Origin: Bacillus badius NBRC 15713
GTDB lineage: Bacteria; Bacillota; Bacilli; Bacillales; Domibacillaceae
DNA: 64,000 nt
Direction of reading: 5' to 3'
NCBI RefSeq assembly: GCF_001591605.1
Contig: NZ_BCVF01000003.1
Location: forward strand, 1 to 64,000
Under the pieces are notes generated by a model. It did no database searches. It saw nothing but the letters and a program-made list of their open reading frames with translations, and had not been told where the DNA came from. Positions 27,828 to 36,075 of the stretch are shown piece by piece (the first letter of the stretch is position 1; each line of letters starts with the position of its first letter). The position numbers were made by a program, and so were the translations under genes.

Positions 27828-28203
27828 TTTCAGACGGCTCCTTTCCCGCTAAAAATTGTTCGACCGCTTCCGTTATTTCTTTGTCCTCCACACCGATGCC
27901 CCGCATATTTTGTATAAATGTCTCAATCATCTCCCGCTGAATTTCAATGCGAAGCTGTTTTTTTCTATCTATTTGTTCCGTCATAAACGTTCCCTGCCCT
28001 CTTCTCGTTTCTACTACGTCCATGCGTTCTAGTTCTCCATATGTTCGCTGTATCGTATTCGGATTGACCCCCGACTGAATGGCCATCTCCCTGACCGATG
28101 GCAATTTTTCGCCGGGGGCGATCTTTCCGCGCACAAATTGCTGAATAATGCGGTCAGCAATTTGCCGGTAGATCGGTTTGGATGTTCTAAATTCTTCAGT
28201 CAT
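27820..28203 (-). CDS. GntR-family regulator, YtrA subfamily
   Basis: A 127-residue regulator with the GntR winged helix (FRTSKPIYRQIADRIIQQFV, KLPSVREMAIQSGVNPNTIQ, ERMDVVETRRGQGTFM) and a short C-terminal tail with no ligand-binding domain, the mark of the YtrA subfamily. YtrA proteins repress their own ABC operons and respond to cell-wall antibiotics. The gene is second in the operon, and a suitable dyad overlaps the promoter at 29006-29048, so autoregulation is likely. Confidence 0.9.
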   Translation of the reverse strand: MTEEFRTSKPIYRQIADRIIQQFVRGKIAPGEKLPSVREMAIQSGVNPNTIQRTYGELERMDVVETRRGQGTFMTEQIDRKKQLRIEIQREMIETFIQNMRGIGVEDKEITEAVEQFLAGKEPSEND

Positions 28204-28209
28204 GTTTCA

Positions 28210-28986
28210 TTACACCTCTACTTTTCGATTGAGCAGCCAGGCAGCAGCTAAAAACAAACCGACATGAAAAAGAACGGAGACAATGATCGGCCATATTTGA
28301 ATAGCGCCGTTTTCAACAGAAAAACTCATTGCGCCTATTCCCCATGCTTGCGTACCAGGTTCGCTAACACGGACCGTCCAGCTGGCAAACCATTTTTCAA
28401 TAAGCGGAATTTCCAGCATCTTTGCCGCTAGCCCTTGAAAGGCGACATAAATGGCAATTACAACGCCCCACCGGACTTTCTTAAGCAGCGGGTACGCATT
28501 TAACGAATGATACACCGTCCACAGAAATAGCCCCCAGACAGTAAAATATAAAGCTCCCGCCGTAAGTGCCCCATTTAATAAAAATCCTTCCCTGTATGGC
28601 ACGCTCCTTCCAGGTATATGAATATACTCCTGTACATTAGCGATATTTAGCGTAATCAGCGCCAATACATCCGTGAGAACTAAGGAAGCGAGAAAAACAG
28701 CCAGTGCAACCACTAGTTTGGACAACAGCAGCCGCATTCCCCCTGCCGTACTATGCAGCCAGTACTGTCCTTTCTCCTCCGCTTTCAGCAGCACCATTTC
28801 TGTCATCGGCAAAAGAACGAGGTGAAAAAGATAAATCATAAAAATAAATGGAAAGACGAGGGCAAATGCATCATAGTATGTCGCAAACATCAGCCCTGCC
28901 CCATAAATCGCCAATACAGCAATCAGCCATAACCAAAAATAATTTTTAATGAGTAAAAAATCTTTCTTTAGCAGTCCTTGAAACAT
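28210..28986 (-). CDS. ABC-2-like membrane permease, first gene of ABC operon
   Basis: A 258-residue hydrophobic protein with about six membrane helices (for example FWLWLIAVLAIYGAGLMFAT, VFPFIFMIYLFHLVLLPM and the C-terminal IIVSVLFHVGLFLAAAWLLN). ATG 28986 (MFQGLLKKDFL) is chosen because ACGGAGGGGACAAA precedes it; the in-frame extension upstream has no ribosome site and would overlap the promoter. It heads the permease-gntR-ATPase-ATPase-permease operon and probably partners the YtrB-like ATPase. The substrate is unknown. Confidence 0.82.
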   Translation of the reverse strand: MFQGLLKKDFLLIKNYFWLWLIAVLAIYGAGLMFATYYDAFALVFPFIFMIYLFHLVLLPMTEMVLLKAEEKGQYWLHSTAGGMRLLLSKLVVALAVFLASLVLTDVLALITLNIANVQEYIHIPGRSVPYREGFLLNGALTAGALYFTVWGLFLWTVYHSLNAYPLLKKVRWGVVIAIYVAFQGLAAKMLEIPLIEKWFASWTVRVSEPGTQAWGIGAMSFSVENGAIQIWPIIVSVLFHVGLFLAAAWLLNRKVEV

Positions 28987-29005
28987 TTTGTCCCCTCCGT
29001 GTATC

Positions 29006-29048
29006 AGTGTTCTATTTAGATAGTACACTAGAACACCATGACAGTCAA
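29006..29048 (-). promoter_or_regulatory. Sigma-A promoter with GntR operator for the ABC operon
   Basis: TTGACT (29043-29048) and TACTAT (29020-29025) are 17 bp apart. A dyad AGTGTACTAT-CTAA-ATAGAACACT (29006-29029, one mismatch) covers the -10 box and the start site, where a YtrA-type repressor would block transcription. Confidence 0.75.
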
Positions 29049-29126
29049 CACTCATTTCCAGTTTTTTCACTAAAACGTTTTTTCCGTCTCACTTTTCTTT
29101 CTTCTCCTATAGCGGAGAAGACAAAA

Positions 29127-29160
29127 GAAAAAAGCCGCCCTGAACAGGACAGCTTTTTTC
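29127..29160. terminator. Terminator downstream of tcdA
   Basis: The stem GAAAAAAGC-GCCCTG / CAGGAC-GCTTTTTTC lies directly after the tcdA stop codon on the minus strand, with A/T runs on both sides. Confidence 0.85.
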
Positions 29161-29164
29161 TCCT

Positions 29165-29932
29165 TTATTTTTCATCATTTACGCGAGTAATCTTAATGTC
29201 TTTTAATAATTCTCTTACGACATAACTTGCCATAATCAATCCGCAAACAGAAGGAACGAAGGCGTTAGAAGCAGGCGGCATCTTCGCCTTGCGAATCTCT
29301 GCTTGGTCATTGCCGACTACTTTGCGAACGTCCTCACGAATAACGATCGGGCTTTCATCAGAAAACACAACCGGAATGCCTTTGCGGATTCCTTCTTTTC
29401 TCAGGCGGGTCCGAATCACTTTGGCAATCGGATCTGTATGAGTTTTTGAAATATCGGTAATTTGAAAACGGGTCGGATCTAATTTATTGGCCGCTCCCAT
29501 GCTCGAAATGATCGGAGTGTTGCGTTTCAGGCATTCTTTCATCAGATGGATTTTATAAGAAATCGTATCGGAGGCATCGACGACGAAATCCAAGTCATAC
29601 TTAAAAAATTCTTCATATGTTTCTTCTGTATAAAACATATTCAGCGTGATAACCTCGCACTCCGGATTAATATCGGCAATACGCTCCTTCATTACCTCTG
29701 CTTTTGGCTGGCCAACCGTTGACAGTAATGCAGGAAGCTGGCGATTGACGTTCGTAATATCGATGGTGTCTTTATCTACAAGCACCAGGCGCCCCACACC
29801 TGAACGAGCGAGTGCTTCTACAGAAAAGGAGCCAACGCCGCCGATACCGAGAATAGCAACGGTGCTGTTTTGTAAAATATCCATCCCTTCTTGTCCGAAG
29901 GCGAGTTCATTGCGTGAAAATTGATGCAGCAT
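29165..29932 (-). CDS. tcdA: tRNA threonylcarbamoyladenosine dehydratase
   Basis: TcdA is an E1-like ATPase that cyclises t6A-37 of tRNA to ct6A. The 255-residue protein has the nucleotide-binding loop AILGIGGVGSFSVEALARSG, the adenylation region DITNVNRQLPALLSTVGQPK and the catalytic cysteine region SVCGLIMASYVVRELL. ATG 29932 (MLHQFSRNEL) lies 7 nt after GGAGTGAT; the in-frame GTG at 29944 overlaps that site. The gene is downstream of the 6S RNA gene, as in B. subtilis (yrvM). Confidence 0.93.
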   Translation of the reverse strand: MLHQFSRNELAFGQEGMDILQNSTVAILGIGGVGSFSVEALARSGVGRLVLVDKDTIDITNVNRQLPALLSTVGQPKAEVMKERIADINPECEVITLNMFYTEETYEEFFKYDLDFVVDASDTISYKIHLMKECLKRNTPIISSMGAANKLDPTRFQITDISKTHTDPIAKVIRTRLRKEGIRKGIPVVFSDESPIVIREDVRKVVGNDQAEIRKAKMPPASNAFVPSVCGLIMASYVVRELLKDIKITRVNDEK

Positions 29933-29998
29933 GAATAGGATCACTCCATAACATTAATAATATATTCTTATCTTTTCAGATAGGATTAATCTTACTTG

Positions 29999-30023
29999 AA
30001 AACATTGATTCATTCAATGTTTT
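29999..30023. repeat. Perfect inverted repeat upstream of tcdA
   Basis: AAAACATTGA and TCAATGTTTT form 10-bp perfect arms around TTCAT, between the 6S RNA terminator and tcdA. It could be an additional weak terminator or an operator; no further evidence is available. Confidence 0.4.
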
Positions 30024-30040
30024 CCCCTATTTCTGCAACA

Positions 30041-30285
30041 AAAAAACAGCCTCTGTCAAAAAGAGGCTGTGAGTGGCAATAGATATAAAGGGAAATCCCG
30101 ATCGTGCCGTTCGATGAATCTATATGTTTTGAACCCGCTCTAGGCAGGTGGGTGCCCTGAAGTAAAATTTGTACGTCCTCCATCCAAGAGGCGTGTACGC
30201 CATTTACATACCCGAGCTCCCGTAACATACATTGTTCGGTCAAAACAGATAGTGAAAATAAACGGACACATCAGGACTTCCCTTC
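30041..30285 (-). ncRNA. bsrA: 6S-1 RNA (BsrA)
   Basis: The minus-strand transcript begins near AAGTCCTGATGTGT (30267-30280), contains the segment GGCACCCACCTGCCTAGAGC and GGGTTCAAAACAT, known from Bacillus 6S-1 RNA, and ends with the hairpin CAGCCTCT / AGAGGCTG plus a T-run (30041-30071). The position between aspS and tcdA (yrvM) is that of bsrA in B. subtilis. 6S RNA mimics an open promoter and binds sigma-A RNA polymerase in stationary phase. A TATGAT-like -10 box lies just upstream. The exact 5' end is approximate. Confidence 0.88.
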
Positions 30286-30350
30286 GTTGAAAATAATCAT
30301 AACACACGTGTATAACGATTTCAACTTTCAATTATCTAAATATTTAAAAA

Positions 30351-32126
30351 TCACTTTTTCGCTGTCGCGCGAATCGCTAAATGCAATTCCTCCAGCTGGC
30401 CAGAGCTTACTTCGCTCGGAGCATCCATTAAAAGATCGCTTGCGCTAGCTGTTTTCGGGAAAGCAATCGTATCGCGCAGGTTTGTACGCCCTGCAAGCAG
30501 CATAACCATCCGGTCCAGTCCGAGTGCAATCCCGCCATGAGGAGGTGTACCGTATTCAAACGCATCCAGCAAGAAGCTAAATTGCTCTTTCGCTTCTTCC
30601 TTCGTAAAGCCTAGCACCTCAAACATCTTTTCTTGAATATCGCGTTCGAAAATCCGAATAGAACCGCCGCCAAGCTCATATCCATTTAAGACAATATCGT
30701 AAGCCTGCGCCCGTACTTTTCCTGGTTCATCGTTCAAAAGCGGCAGATCCTCACGAACCGGCATTGTAAATGGATGATGGGCAGCAAAATAGCGCTTGGC
30801 ATCCTCATCATATTCAAGAAGCGGCCAATCCGTCACCCAGAGGAAATTAAATTTGTTTTCATCAATCAAGCCAAGGTCTTTTCCGAGCTTTAGACGAAGA
30901 GCTCCAAGGGCATCAGCTACAACGGATTTTTTATCCGCTACAAATAGCAATAAGTCGCCTGCAGCGGCTGCTGCAGAAGAGATTAAACCATTTTGTTCTT
31001 CCTCAGAGAAGAATTTAGCGATCGGCCCTTTTAAGCCATCCTCCTCTACCTTCATCCAAGCAAGCCCTTTGGCTCCGTATATAGCAGCAAACTCTGTCAA
31101 TGCATCAATATCTTTGCGGGAGTAAATCGTTCCGCCGTTTTTGACGTTGATGAGCTTCACTTGTCCACCGCCGGCAACAGCACCAGCAAATACTTTAAAG
31201 CCTGAATCCTTTACCTGTTCAGATACGTCCACTAACTCCATGCCAAAGCGTGTATCTGGTTTGTCAGAGCCAAAACGGCTCATCGCCTCATCGTATGTCA
31301 TCCGCGGGAACGCCTCAGTGATTTCGATGCCTTTTACCCGTTTCATGACGCGCTTCAGCATTTCTTCGGCCATAGCCATGATATCTTCCTGGCTCATAAA
31401 GCTTGCTTCAATGTCGATTTGCGTAAATTCCGGCTGACGGTCTGCACGCAAATCTTCATCACGGAAACAACGGGCAATTTGATAATAGCGATCAAAGCCG
31501 GATACCATGAGCAGCTGCTTGAAAAGCTGAGGCGATTGCGGCAGCGCATAGAATTCGCCTCCATGCACACGGCTCGGGACTAAATAGTCACGGGCTCCTT
31601 CTGGCGTGCTTTTGGTTAAAATCGGTGTTTCTACATCAAGAAAGCCTTCTTCATCAAGATAATCGCGCACTGCTTTTGTCACATCACTGCGCATTTTAAA
31701 TGTTTCGTACATCACTGGACGGCGTAAATCCAGGTAGCGGTATTTCAAGCGAATGTCCTCAGATACTTCTGCTGCATCTTCAATCGGGAATGGAGGAGTT
31801 TTTGCCTCACTTAAAATAGTGATTTCATTTACTTTGATTTCGATTTTCCCGGTAGCAATACTCTCATTAATTGTGCTTTCGTCGCGGGCAATCACTGTTC
31901 CTTGAATATCCAGCACATACTCATTGCGGACCTTTTCAGCTATTGCTAATGCCTCTGCAGATGTTTCTGAATCAAATACAATTTGCACGATGCCTGTACG
32001 ATCGCGAAGGTCGATGAAAATTACTCCGCCTAAATCTCTGCGGCGCTGCACCCATCCCTTTAAAGTGACGTTTTCGCCAATTTGCTGCTCTGAAATTTTT
32101 CCACACTCATAAGATCTGCCAAACAT
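30351..32126 (-). CDS. aspS: Aspartyl-tRNA synthetase
   Basis: AspRS of the bacterial type, 591 residues. An N-terminal OB-fold binds the anticodon ([20 protein letters not shown]). The class II core follows, with motif 2 ([20 protein letters not shown]), a bacterial GAD insertion domain in the middle and motif 3 ([15 protein letters not shown]). The full length matches discriminating bacterial enzymes, although an AdT amidation route cannot be excluded here. It lies 1 bp after hisS behind ATGGAGGAAAAG, in the hisS-aspS operon controlled by the upstream T-box. Confidence 0.97.
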   Translation of the reverse strand: MFGRSYECGKISEQQIGENVTLKGWVQRRRDLGGVIFIDLRDRTGIVQIVFDSETSAEALAIAEKVRNEYVLDIQGTVIARDESTINESIATGKIEIKVNEITILSEAKTPPFPIEDAAEVSEDIRLKYRYLDLRRPVMYETFKMRSDVTKAVRDYLDEEGFLDVETPILTKSTPEGARDYLVPSRVHGGEFYALPQSPQLFKQLLMVSGFDRYYQIARCFRDEDLRADRQPEFTQIDIEASFMSQEDIMAMAEEMLKRVMKRVKGIEITEAFPRMTYDEAMSRFGSDKPDTRFGMELVDVSEQVKDSGFKVFAGAVAGGGQVKLINVKNGGTIYSRKDIDALTEFAAIYGAKGLAWMKVEEDGLKGPIAKFFSEEEQNGLISSAAAAAGDLLLFVADKKSVVADALGALRLKLGKDLGLIDENKFNFLWVTDWPLLEYDEDAKRYFAAHHPFTMPVREDLPLLNDEPGKVRAQAYDIVLNGYELGGGSIRIFERDIQEKMFEVLGFTKEEAKEQFSFLLDAFEYGTPPHGGIALGLDRMVMLLAGRTNLRDTIAFPKTASASDLLMDAPSEVSSGQLEELHLAIRATAKK

Positions 32127-33404
32127 TTACTTTTCCTCCATCTTCTTTCTTAATGTCTCAACGAATTGATCAAGCGCTATTTCCTGCTGCTCGCCTGTTT
32201 CCATATCTTTTATATTAATTTTATTTTCCTTTAGCTCATCTTCGCCCAAGATCGCAACGAACCGTGCTTGTAAGCGGTCGGCCGCCTTGAACTGAGCCTT
32301 CATCTTGCGGTTTTGGTAATCGCGCTCCGCTTTCATTCCTGCTGTTCGCAAGTCATGAACGAGCTTGACCGTGTAATCTTTCGCCTCTTCTCCGAGAGAA
32401 ACGACATAGCAATCGAGCCGGTTATCATCTTCCCACGCGATCCCTTCTGCTTCCATCGCGGCGAGAAAGCGTTCCATACTAAAGGCAAAGCCGATCCCCG
32501 GAACGTCCGGGCCGCCCATTTGGCTGACAAGCCCGTTATAGCGTCCGCCGCCGCACAGTGTCGTAATCGCTCCAAACCCGTCGGCCCGGCTCATAACTTC
32601 AAATGCAGTGTGGTTGTAGTAGTCAAGACCGCGGACAAGCGTCGGGTCAATTGTAAAGTCAATGCCAAGTGCAGTTAAATAGCTTTGGACCTTTTCAAAG
32701 TATGTACGGGAATACTCATTTAAATAGTCTAAAATAGACGGAGCAGACTTCATTAATTCGTGTTCTCGGTCTTTTTTGCAGTCCAAGATGCGCATTGGAT
32801 TTTTTTCCAAGCGGCTTTGGCAATCCTCGCAAAACTCGCCAATTCGCGGCTGAAAGTGCTCGATAAGCGCGTTTCTATAAGCGACGCGGCTGTCCTTGTC
32901 ACCGAGAGAATTTAAGACGAGCTCCACTTTTTGCAGGCCGGCCGTCTTGTAAATATCCATAACGAGCGCCATGACTTCAGCATCAATAGCCGGATCTTCG
33001 CTGCCGATCGCTTCAACGCCAAATTGGACAAACTGGCGGTACCGCCCTGATTGCGGACGCTCGTAGCGAAACATCGGCCCATTGTAATATAATTTGACCG
33101 GCTGGTTCGGATCTCCAAACATTTTATTTTCCACAAACGACCGAACAACAGCTGCTGTTCCTTCCGGGCGCAGTGTCAGACTGCGGTCTCCGCGGTCTGT
33201 GAAGGTATACATTTCCTTCTGCACGATATCTGTTGTATCGCCGACTCCACGCTGGAACAATTCCGTGTGTTCAAAGATCGGCGTCCGAATTTCTTTATAT
33301 TGATAATTGCGGCAAATCTCTGTAGCAATTTTCTCAATGTGCTGCCATTTTTCCACCGTTCCCGGTAAAATGTCCTGCGTGCCGCGCGGAATATTGATAC
33401 TCAT
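32127..33404 (-). CDS. hisS: Histidyl-tRNA synthetase
   Basis: Class II HisRS, 425 residues. Motif 2 is [19 protein letters not shown], the histidine-specific loops are [15 protein letters not shown] and GGGRYNGLV, and a C-terminal anticodon-binding domain ends the protein. It starts behind GAAGGAGGAAGAAAT. A T-box leader with terminator lies directly upstream, so hisS and the following aspS should be induced by uncharged tRNA-His. Confidence 0.97.
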   Translation of the reverse strand: MSINIPRGTQDILPGTVEKWQHIEKIATEICRNYQYKEIRTPIFEHTELFQRGVGDTTDIVQKEMYTFTDRGDRSLTLRPEGTAAVVRSFVENKMFGDPNQPVKLYYNGPMFRYERPQSGRYRQFVQFGVEAIGSEDPAIDAEVMALVMDIYKTAGLQKVELVLNSLGDKDSRVAYRNALIEHFQPRIGEFCEDCQSRLEKNPMRILDCKKDREHELMKSAPSILDYLNEYSRTYFEKVQSYLTALGIDFTIDPTLVRGLDYYNHTAFEVMSRADGFGAITTLCGGGRYNGLVSQMGGPDVPGIGFAFSMERFLAAMEAEGIAWEDDNRLDCYVVSLGEEAKDYTVKLVHDLRTAGMKAERDYQNRKMKAQFKAADRLQARFVAILGEDELKENKINIKDMETGEQQEIALDQFVETLRKKMEEK

Positions 33405-33444
33405 ATTTCTTCCTCCTTCAATAGATTTTTAGGTGTTTTTTTCC

Positions 33445-33752
33445 AAATAAAAAAACCCTTCATCCCTCCAATAAGGGACGAGAGTTTATTTCCCGTGGTA
33501 CCACCCTGGTTAAAGCGGACTAGCCGCTTTCACTTTTCCATTAACGCCTGGTTGCGTTTTCCTCTACTTGAATGCTTCGTTCAAGGAAAAACCTCCGGAG
33601 TGTTCCTTCATTACGGTGCGGACGGGAATAGCTTACAGCCATGGCTCTTCCTCTCTGAACGTGCAATCCTTAACTACTTTTCTCCATCATTGGTCGAATT
33701 ATTTGGTTGTCAGCAAAAGCCAGGAAGGCGGCTCTGCTGTTCGTTATCAATG
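33445..33752 (-). promoter_or_regulatory. T-box leader of hisS-aspS
   Basis: On the minus strand AGGGTGGTACCACGGG (33492-33507) is the T-box sequence. It is followed by a terminator hairpin (AAACTCTCGTCCCTTATTGG ... GAAGGGTTT and a T-run near 33450). An AGAGAG element lies further upstream. A CAC triplet at 33600-33602 in the context GAACACTCCGGAGG is a plausible histidine specifier. Confidence 0.9.
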
Positions 33753-33757
33753 TTCCT

Positions 33758-33786
33758 ATTATAAAAAACTTTCTTGGTGCATTCAA
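33758..33786 (-). promoter_or_regulatory. Sigma-A promoter of hisS
   Basis: TTGAAT (33781-33786) and a perfect TATAAT (33758-33763) with a 17-bp spacer lie just upstream of the T-box leader. The stretch 33787-33954 shows no other gene. Confidence 0.78.
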
Positions 33787-33954
33787 GCTTCTTTTTCACA
33801 ACTTTCCGCATATATGCCGCTTTCAGAGACAGATGATTACAAAAAGACAGACCTTTTTCTTAATTTAAGAAAAATAGCGGAAAGAAACACCAAAACGTGA
33901 AAGAGATGCTAAAATAATACGTGAATTTATTTATCTTCTTGAAGGCGGTGAATT

Positions 33955-35301
33955 ATGGATAGGAAAAAAATTAGTTTAATAGCAGCCTTTGTTTTATTGC
34001 TTAGTCTTTTACCGGTAGCCATCCCTTCTGCACATGCAGCCCAGCAGCAGGTGGAGATCGCCGTAAACAAGGCAAATGTCCGCAGCGAACCGAACATGTC
34101 GGCAAGCTTAGTTGGACAAGCCAACCGCGGCAAGCGGTATATCGTGTTGAAGGAACGATATGACTGGTATCAAATCCAGCTTGATAATGGTGTAAAAGGC
34201 TGGGTCGCCGGTTATATTGTTAACAAAACAGATGCTTCCTCCGAAAGAAGCCGAGCAGGAAATGAAGAACAAGCTCAAAGCGCGGGCACAGGCAAATCAG
34301 CCACTATTTTGGCTGACGGCCTAAACGTACGAAATGAACCGTCTTTGTCTGCGGGTGTCATCGGAAAGCTTCACATTGGCGACCAAGTTCCTGTAAAAAA
34401 AATAAGAAATGATTGGGTGAATATTCGCTACAAAGGACAAAACGCCTGGGTGAGCCGGCAGTTCGTCCGCCTATCAAGCGAATCAGAGCAGAGCACCAGC
34501 CACAGCGAAACAGCAGCAGACGGCTTTGCTGTTATTCTATATAATGGAACAAATCTCCGTTCCAGCGCCAGCACATCGGCTTCTGTGGCAGCAAGAGGCT
34601 CTCAAGGAGAGCGCTATCCTATTCAAGCCCGGGTTGGAGATTGGTATAAAATCGGTCTTGCAAGCGGCCAGCAAGCTTTTGTAGCAAGTTGGGTAGTATC
34701 TGTAAACGGAGAATCCCCTTCTGAAAACTCTTCCTCGGAGCCAGCTGCCGACCGCACACCGGGGCTGCAGGGAAAAACCATTATTTTAGACCCGGGACAC
34801 GGGGGGATGGATGCTGGCACGACCGGCATGAATGGCACGTTTGAAAAGTTCATTACATTAAAAACTGCTGACCGCTTATACAATAAGCTTCGACAGGCAG
34901 GAGCTAATGTGATATTGACCCGTTCCGGCGACCAATATATTTCGCTTCCTTCCCGAGTTGCTACGGCTAAATACCATCATGCCGATGCATTTATCAGCCT
35001 TCATTACGATAGCACTTATCACTCGGGAGCAAACGGATTCACTACTTATTATTACCATAGCCGCCACAAACAACTCGCAAAAGATGTGAATCGCAACCTT
35101 GAACAAAATCTGCCAATCAAGAATCGCGGTGTCCGCCGCGGCGATTACTATGTTTTGCGTGAAAACAGCCGGCCGTCCATTTTGCTCGAGCTTGGGTACT
35201 TAAGCAATCCGAAAGAAGCCTCGGCGGTTGTGACAAGTCCTTATCAGGAATTGATCACTAACGGCGTTTATAACGGACTAAGCTCTTATTTTAATAATTA
35301 A
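33955..35301 (+). CDS. N-acetylmuramoyl-L-alanine amidase with three SH3b domains (YrvJ-like)
   Basis: An exported cell-wall hydrolase of 448 residues. A signal peptide (KKISLIAAFVLLLSLLPVA, cleavage near AHAA, residues 1-30) is followed by three SH3b modules (NKANVRSEPNMSASLVG; DGLNVRNEPSLSAGVIG; NGTNLRSSASTSASVAA) and an Amidase_3 domain: zinc ligands in ILDPGHGGMDAG and ISLHYDSTY, catalytic Glu in LELGYLSNPKEA. It starts behind GAAGGCGGTGAATT. It is the only plus-strand gene between hisS and dtd, as is yrvJ. It probably acts in cell separation or wall turnover. Confidence 0.92.
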   Translation: MDRKKISLIAAFVLLLSLLPVAIPSAHAAQQQVEIAVNKANVRSEPNMSASLVGQANRGKRYIVLKERYDWYQIQLDNGVKGWVAGYIVNKTDASSERSRAGNEEQAQSAGTGKSATILADGLNVRNEPSLSAGVIGKLHIGDQVPVKKIRNDWVNIRYKGQNAWVSRQFVRLSSESEQSTSHSETAADGFAVILYNGTNLRSSASTSASVAARGSQGERYPIQARVGDWYKIGLASGQQAFVASWVVSVNGESPSENSSSEPAADRTPGLQGKTIILDPGHGGMDAGTTGMNGTFEKFITLKTADRLYNKLRQAGANVILTRSGDQYISLPSRVATAKYHHADAFISLHYDSTYHSGANGFTTYYYHSRHKQLAKDVNRNLEQNLPIKNRGVRRGDYYVLRENSRPSILLELGYLSNPKEASAVVTSPYQELITNGVYNGLSSYFNN

Positions 35302-35313
35302 GGCACAGCCACA

Positions 35314-35365
35314 GGGCCAACCTAAAGGATCATGACACATGACTTTTGGGTTGGCCCTTTTTCTT
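35314..35365 (+). terminator. Terminator of the amidase gene, repeat family A copy 2
   Basis: Palindromic repeat with arms GGGCCAACCTAAAGGATCAT and ATGACTTTTGGGTTGGCCC followed by TTTTTCTTCTTTT. It is the second copy of the family at 3658 and 43051. The bases between 35366 and 35529 show no gene. Confidence 0.85.
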
Positions 35366-35529
35366 CTTTTAAAAAACAGGCGGTGCGTCTCCTGGTCACA
35401 AACACTCCTCCCACTTCAATGAACAGGGAGGACAAAGTTCAAGGCGGCCCGCTTTAAGCTTGAGATGCCGAATGGACCTAGCTAGCGTCCCCCGAGATGT
35501 CTATCTTTCTTCCAAATGTTTAAATCACT

Positions 35530-35618
35530 GAAAAATCAAAAAGGGTTCGGAATAAGACCGTCCGAACCCTTTTGCCGACACACTCAAGCAGATGAAACCA
35601 TCGTCTGCTTGAGTGTGT
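35530..35618 (-). terminator. Double hairpin after dtd, including repeat family B copy 1
   Basis: Immediately after the dtd stop a perfect 15-bp stem (ACACACTCAAGCAGA / TCTGCTTGAGTGTGT, 35578-35618) is followed on the minus strand by the family B hairpin (AAAGGGTTCGGA / TCCGAACCCTTT) and TTTTGATTTTTC. The second hairpin has the T-run of an intrinsic terminator. Confidence 0.8.
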
Positions 35619-35621
35619 CTA

Positions 35622-36062
35622 TCAATTGCTCTCCAGTATAAACGTCACAGGACCGTCATTCACCAAGGAGACATCCATCATAGCACCAAATTCGCCGGTT
35701 TCCACATGGACACCTTTCTCCTTGAGCAGCTCGTTAAAGCGGTCATAAATCCGCTCAGCCTGCTCTCCTTTAGCAGCCCCCATAAAATTCGGGCGGCGCC
35801 CTTTGCGGCAATCACCGTACAAAGTAAATTGAGAAACAGATAAAATGGCTCCTCCCACATCAAGAAGCGAGCGGTTCATCTTGCCTTCTTCATCTTCAAA
35901 AATCCGCAGATGAACAATTTTTTCAGCTAAATAGGCGGCTTCCTCTTCTCCGTCCTCATGCGTAACACCGACAAGAAGAACAAGCCCGCTATCAATGCGG
36001 CCTACTACCTTTCCCGCTACAGTAACAGACGCTTCTTTGCTTCTTTGCAAAACAACCTTCAT
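35622..36062 (-). CDS. dtd: D-aminoacyl-tRNA deacylase
   Basis: Dtd removes D-amino acids (and glycine from tRNA-Ala) wrongly attached to tRNA. The 146-residue protein has the family motif [19 protein letters not shown] near the middle and the C-terminal cis-proline motif [10 protein letters not shown]. It starts 13 bp after relA, so the two genes are co-transcribed, as is usual in Firmicutes. Confidence 0.95.
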   Translation of the reverse strand: MKVVLQRSKEASVTVAGKVVGRIDSGLVLLVGVTHEDGEEEAAYLAEKIVHLRIFEDEEGKMNRSLLDVGGAILSVSQFTLYGDCRKGRRPNFMGAAKGEQAERIYDRFNELLKEKGVHVETGEFGAMMDVSLVNDGPVTFILESN

Positions 36063-36075
36063 CTCTAAAACACCC

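Noticed and set aside
30010-30331. Two short minus-strand frames in the gap between tcdA and aspS
   Set aside because: The region is explained by 6S-1 RNA; the frames lack ribosome sites and overlap its terminator and promoter.
33495-33900. Plus-strand frames upstream of hisS
   Set aside because: They lie inside the T-box leader and promoter region on the opposite strand and have no coding character.
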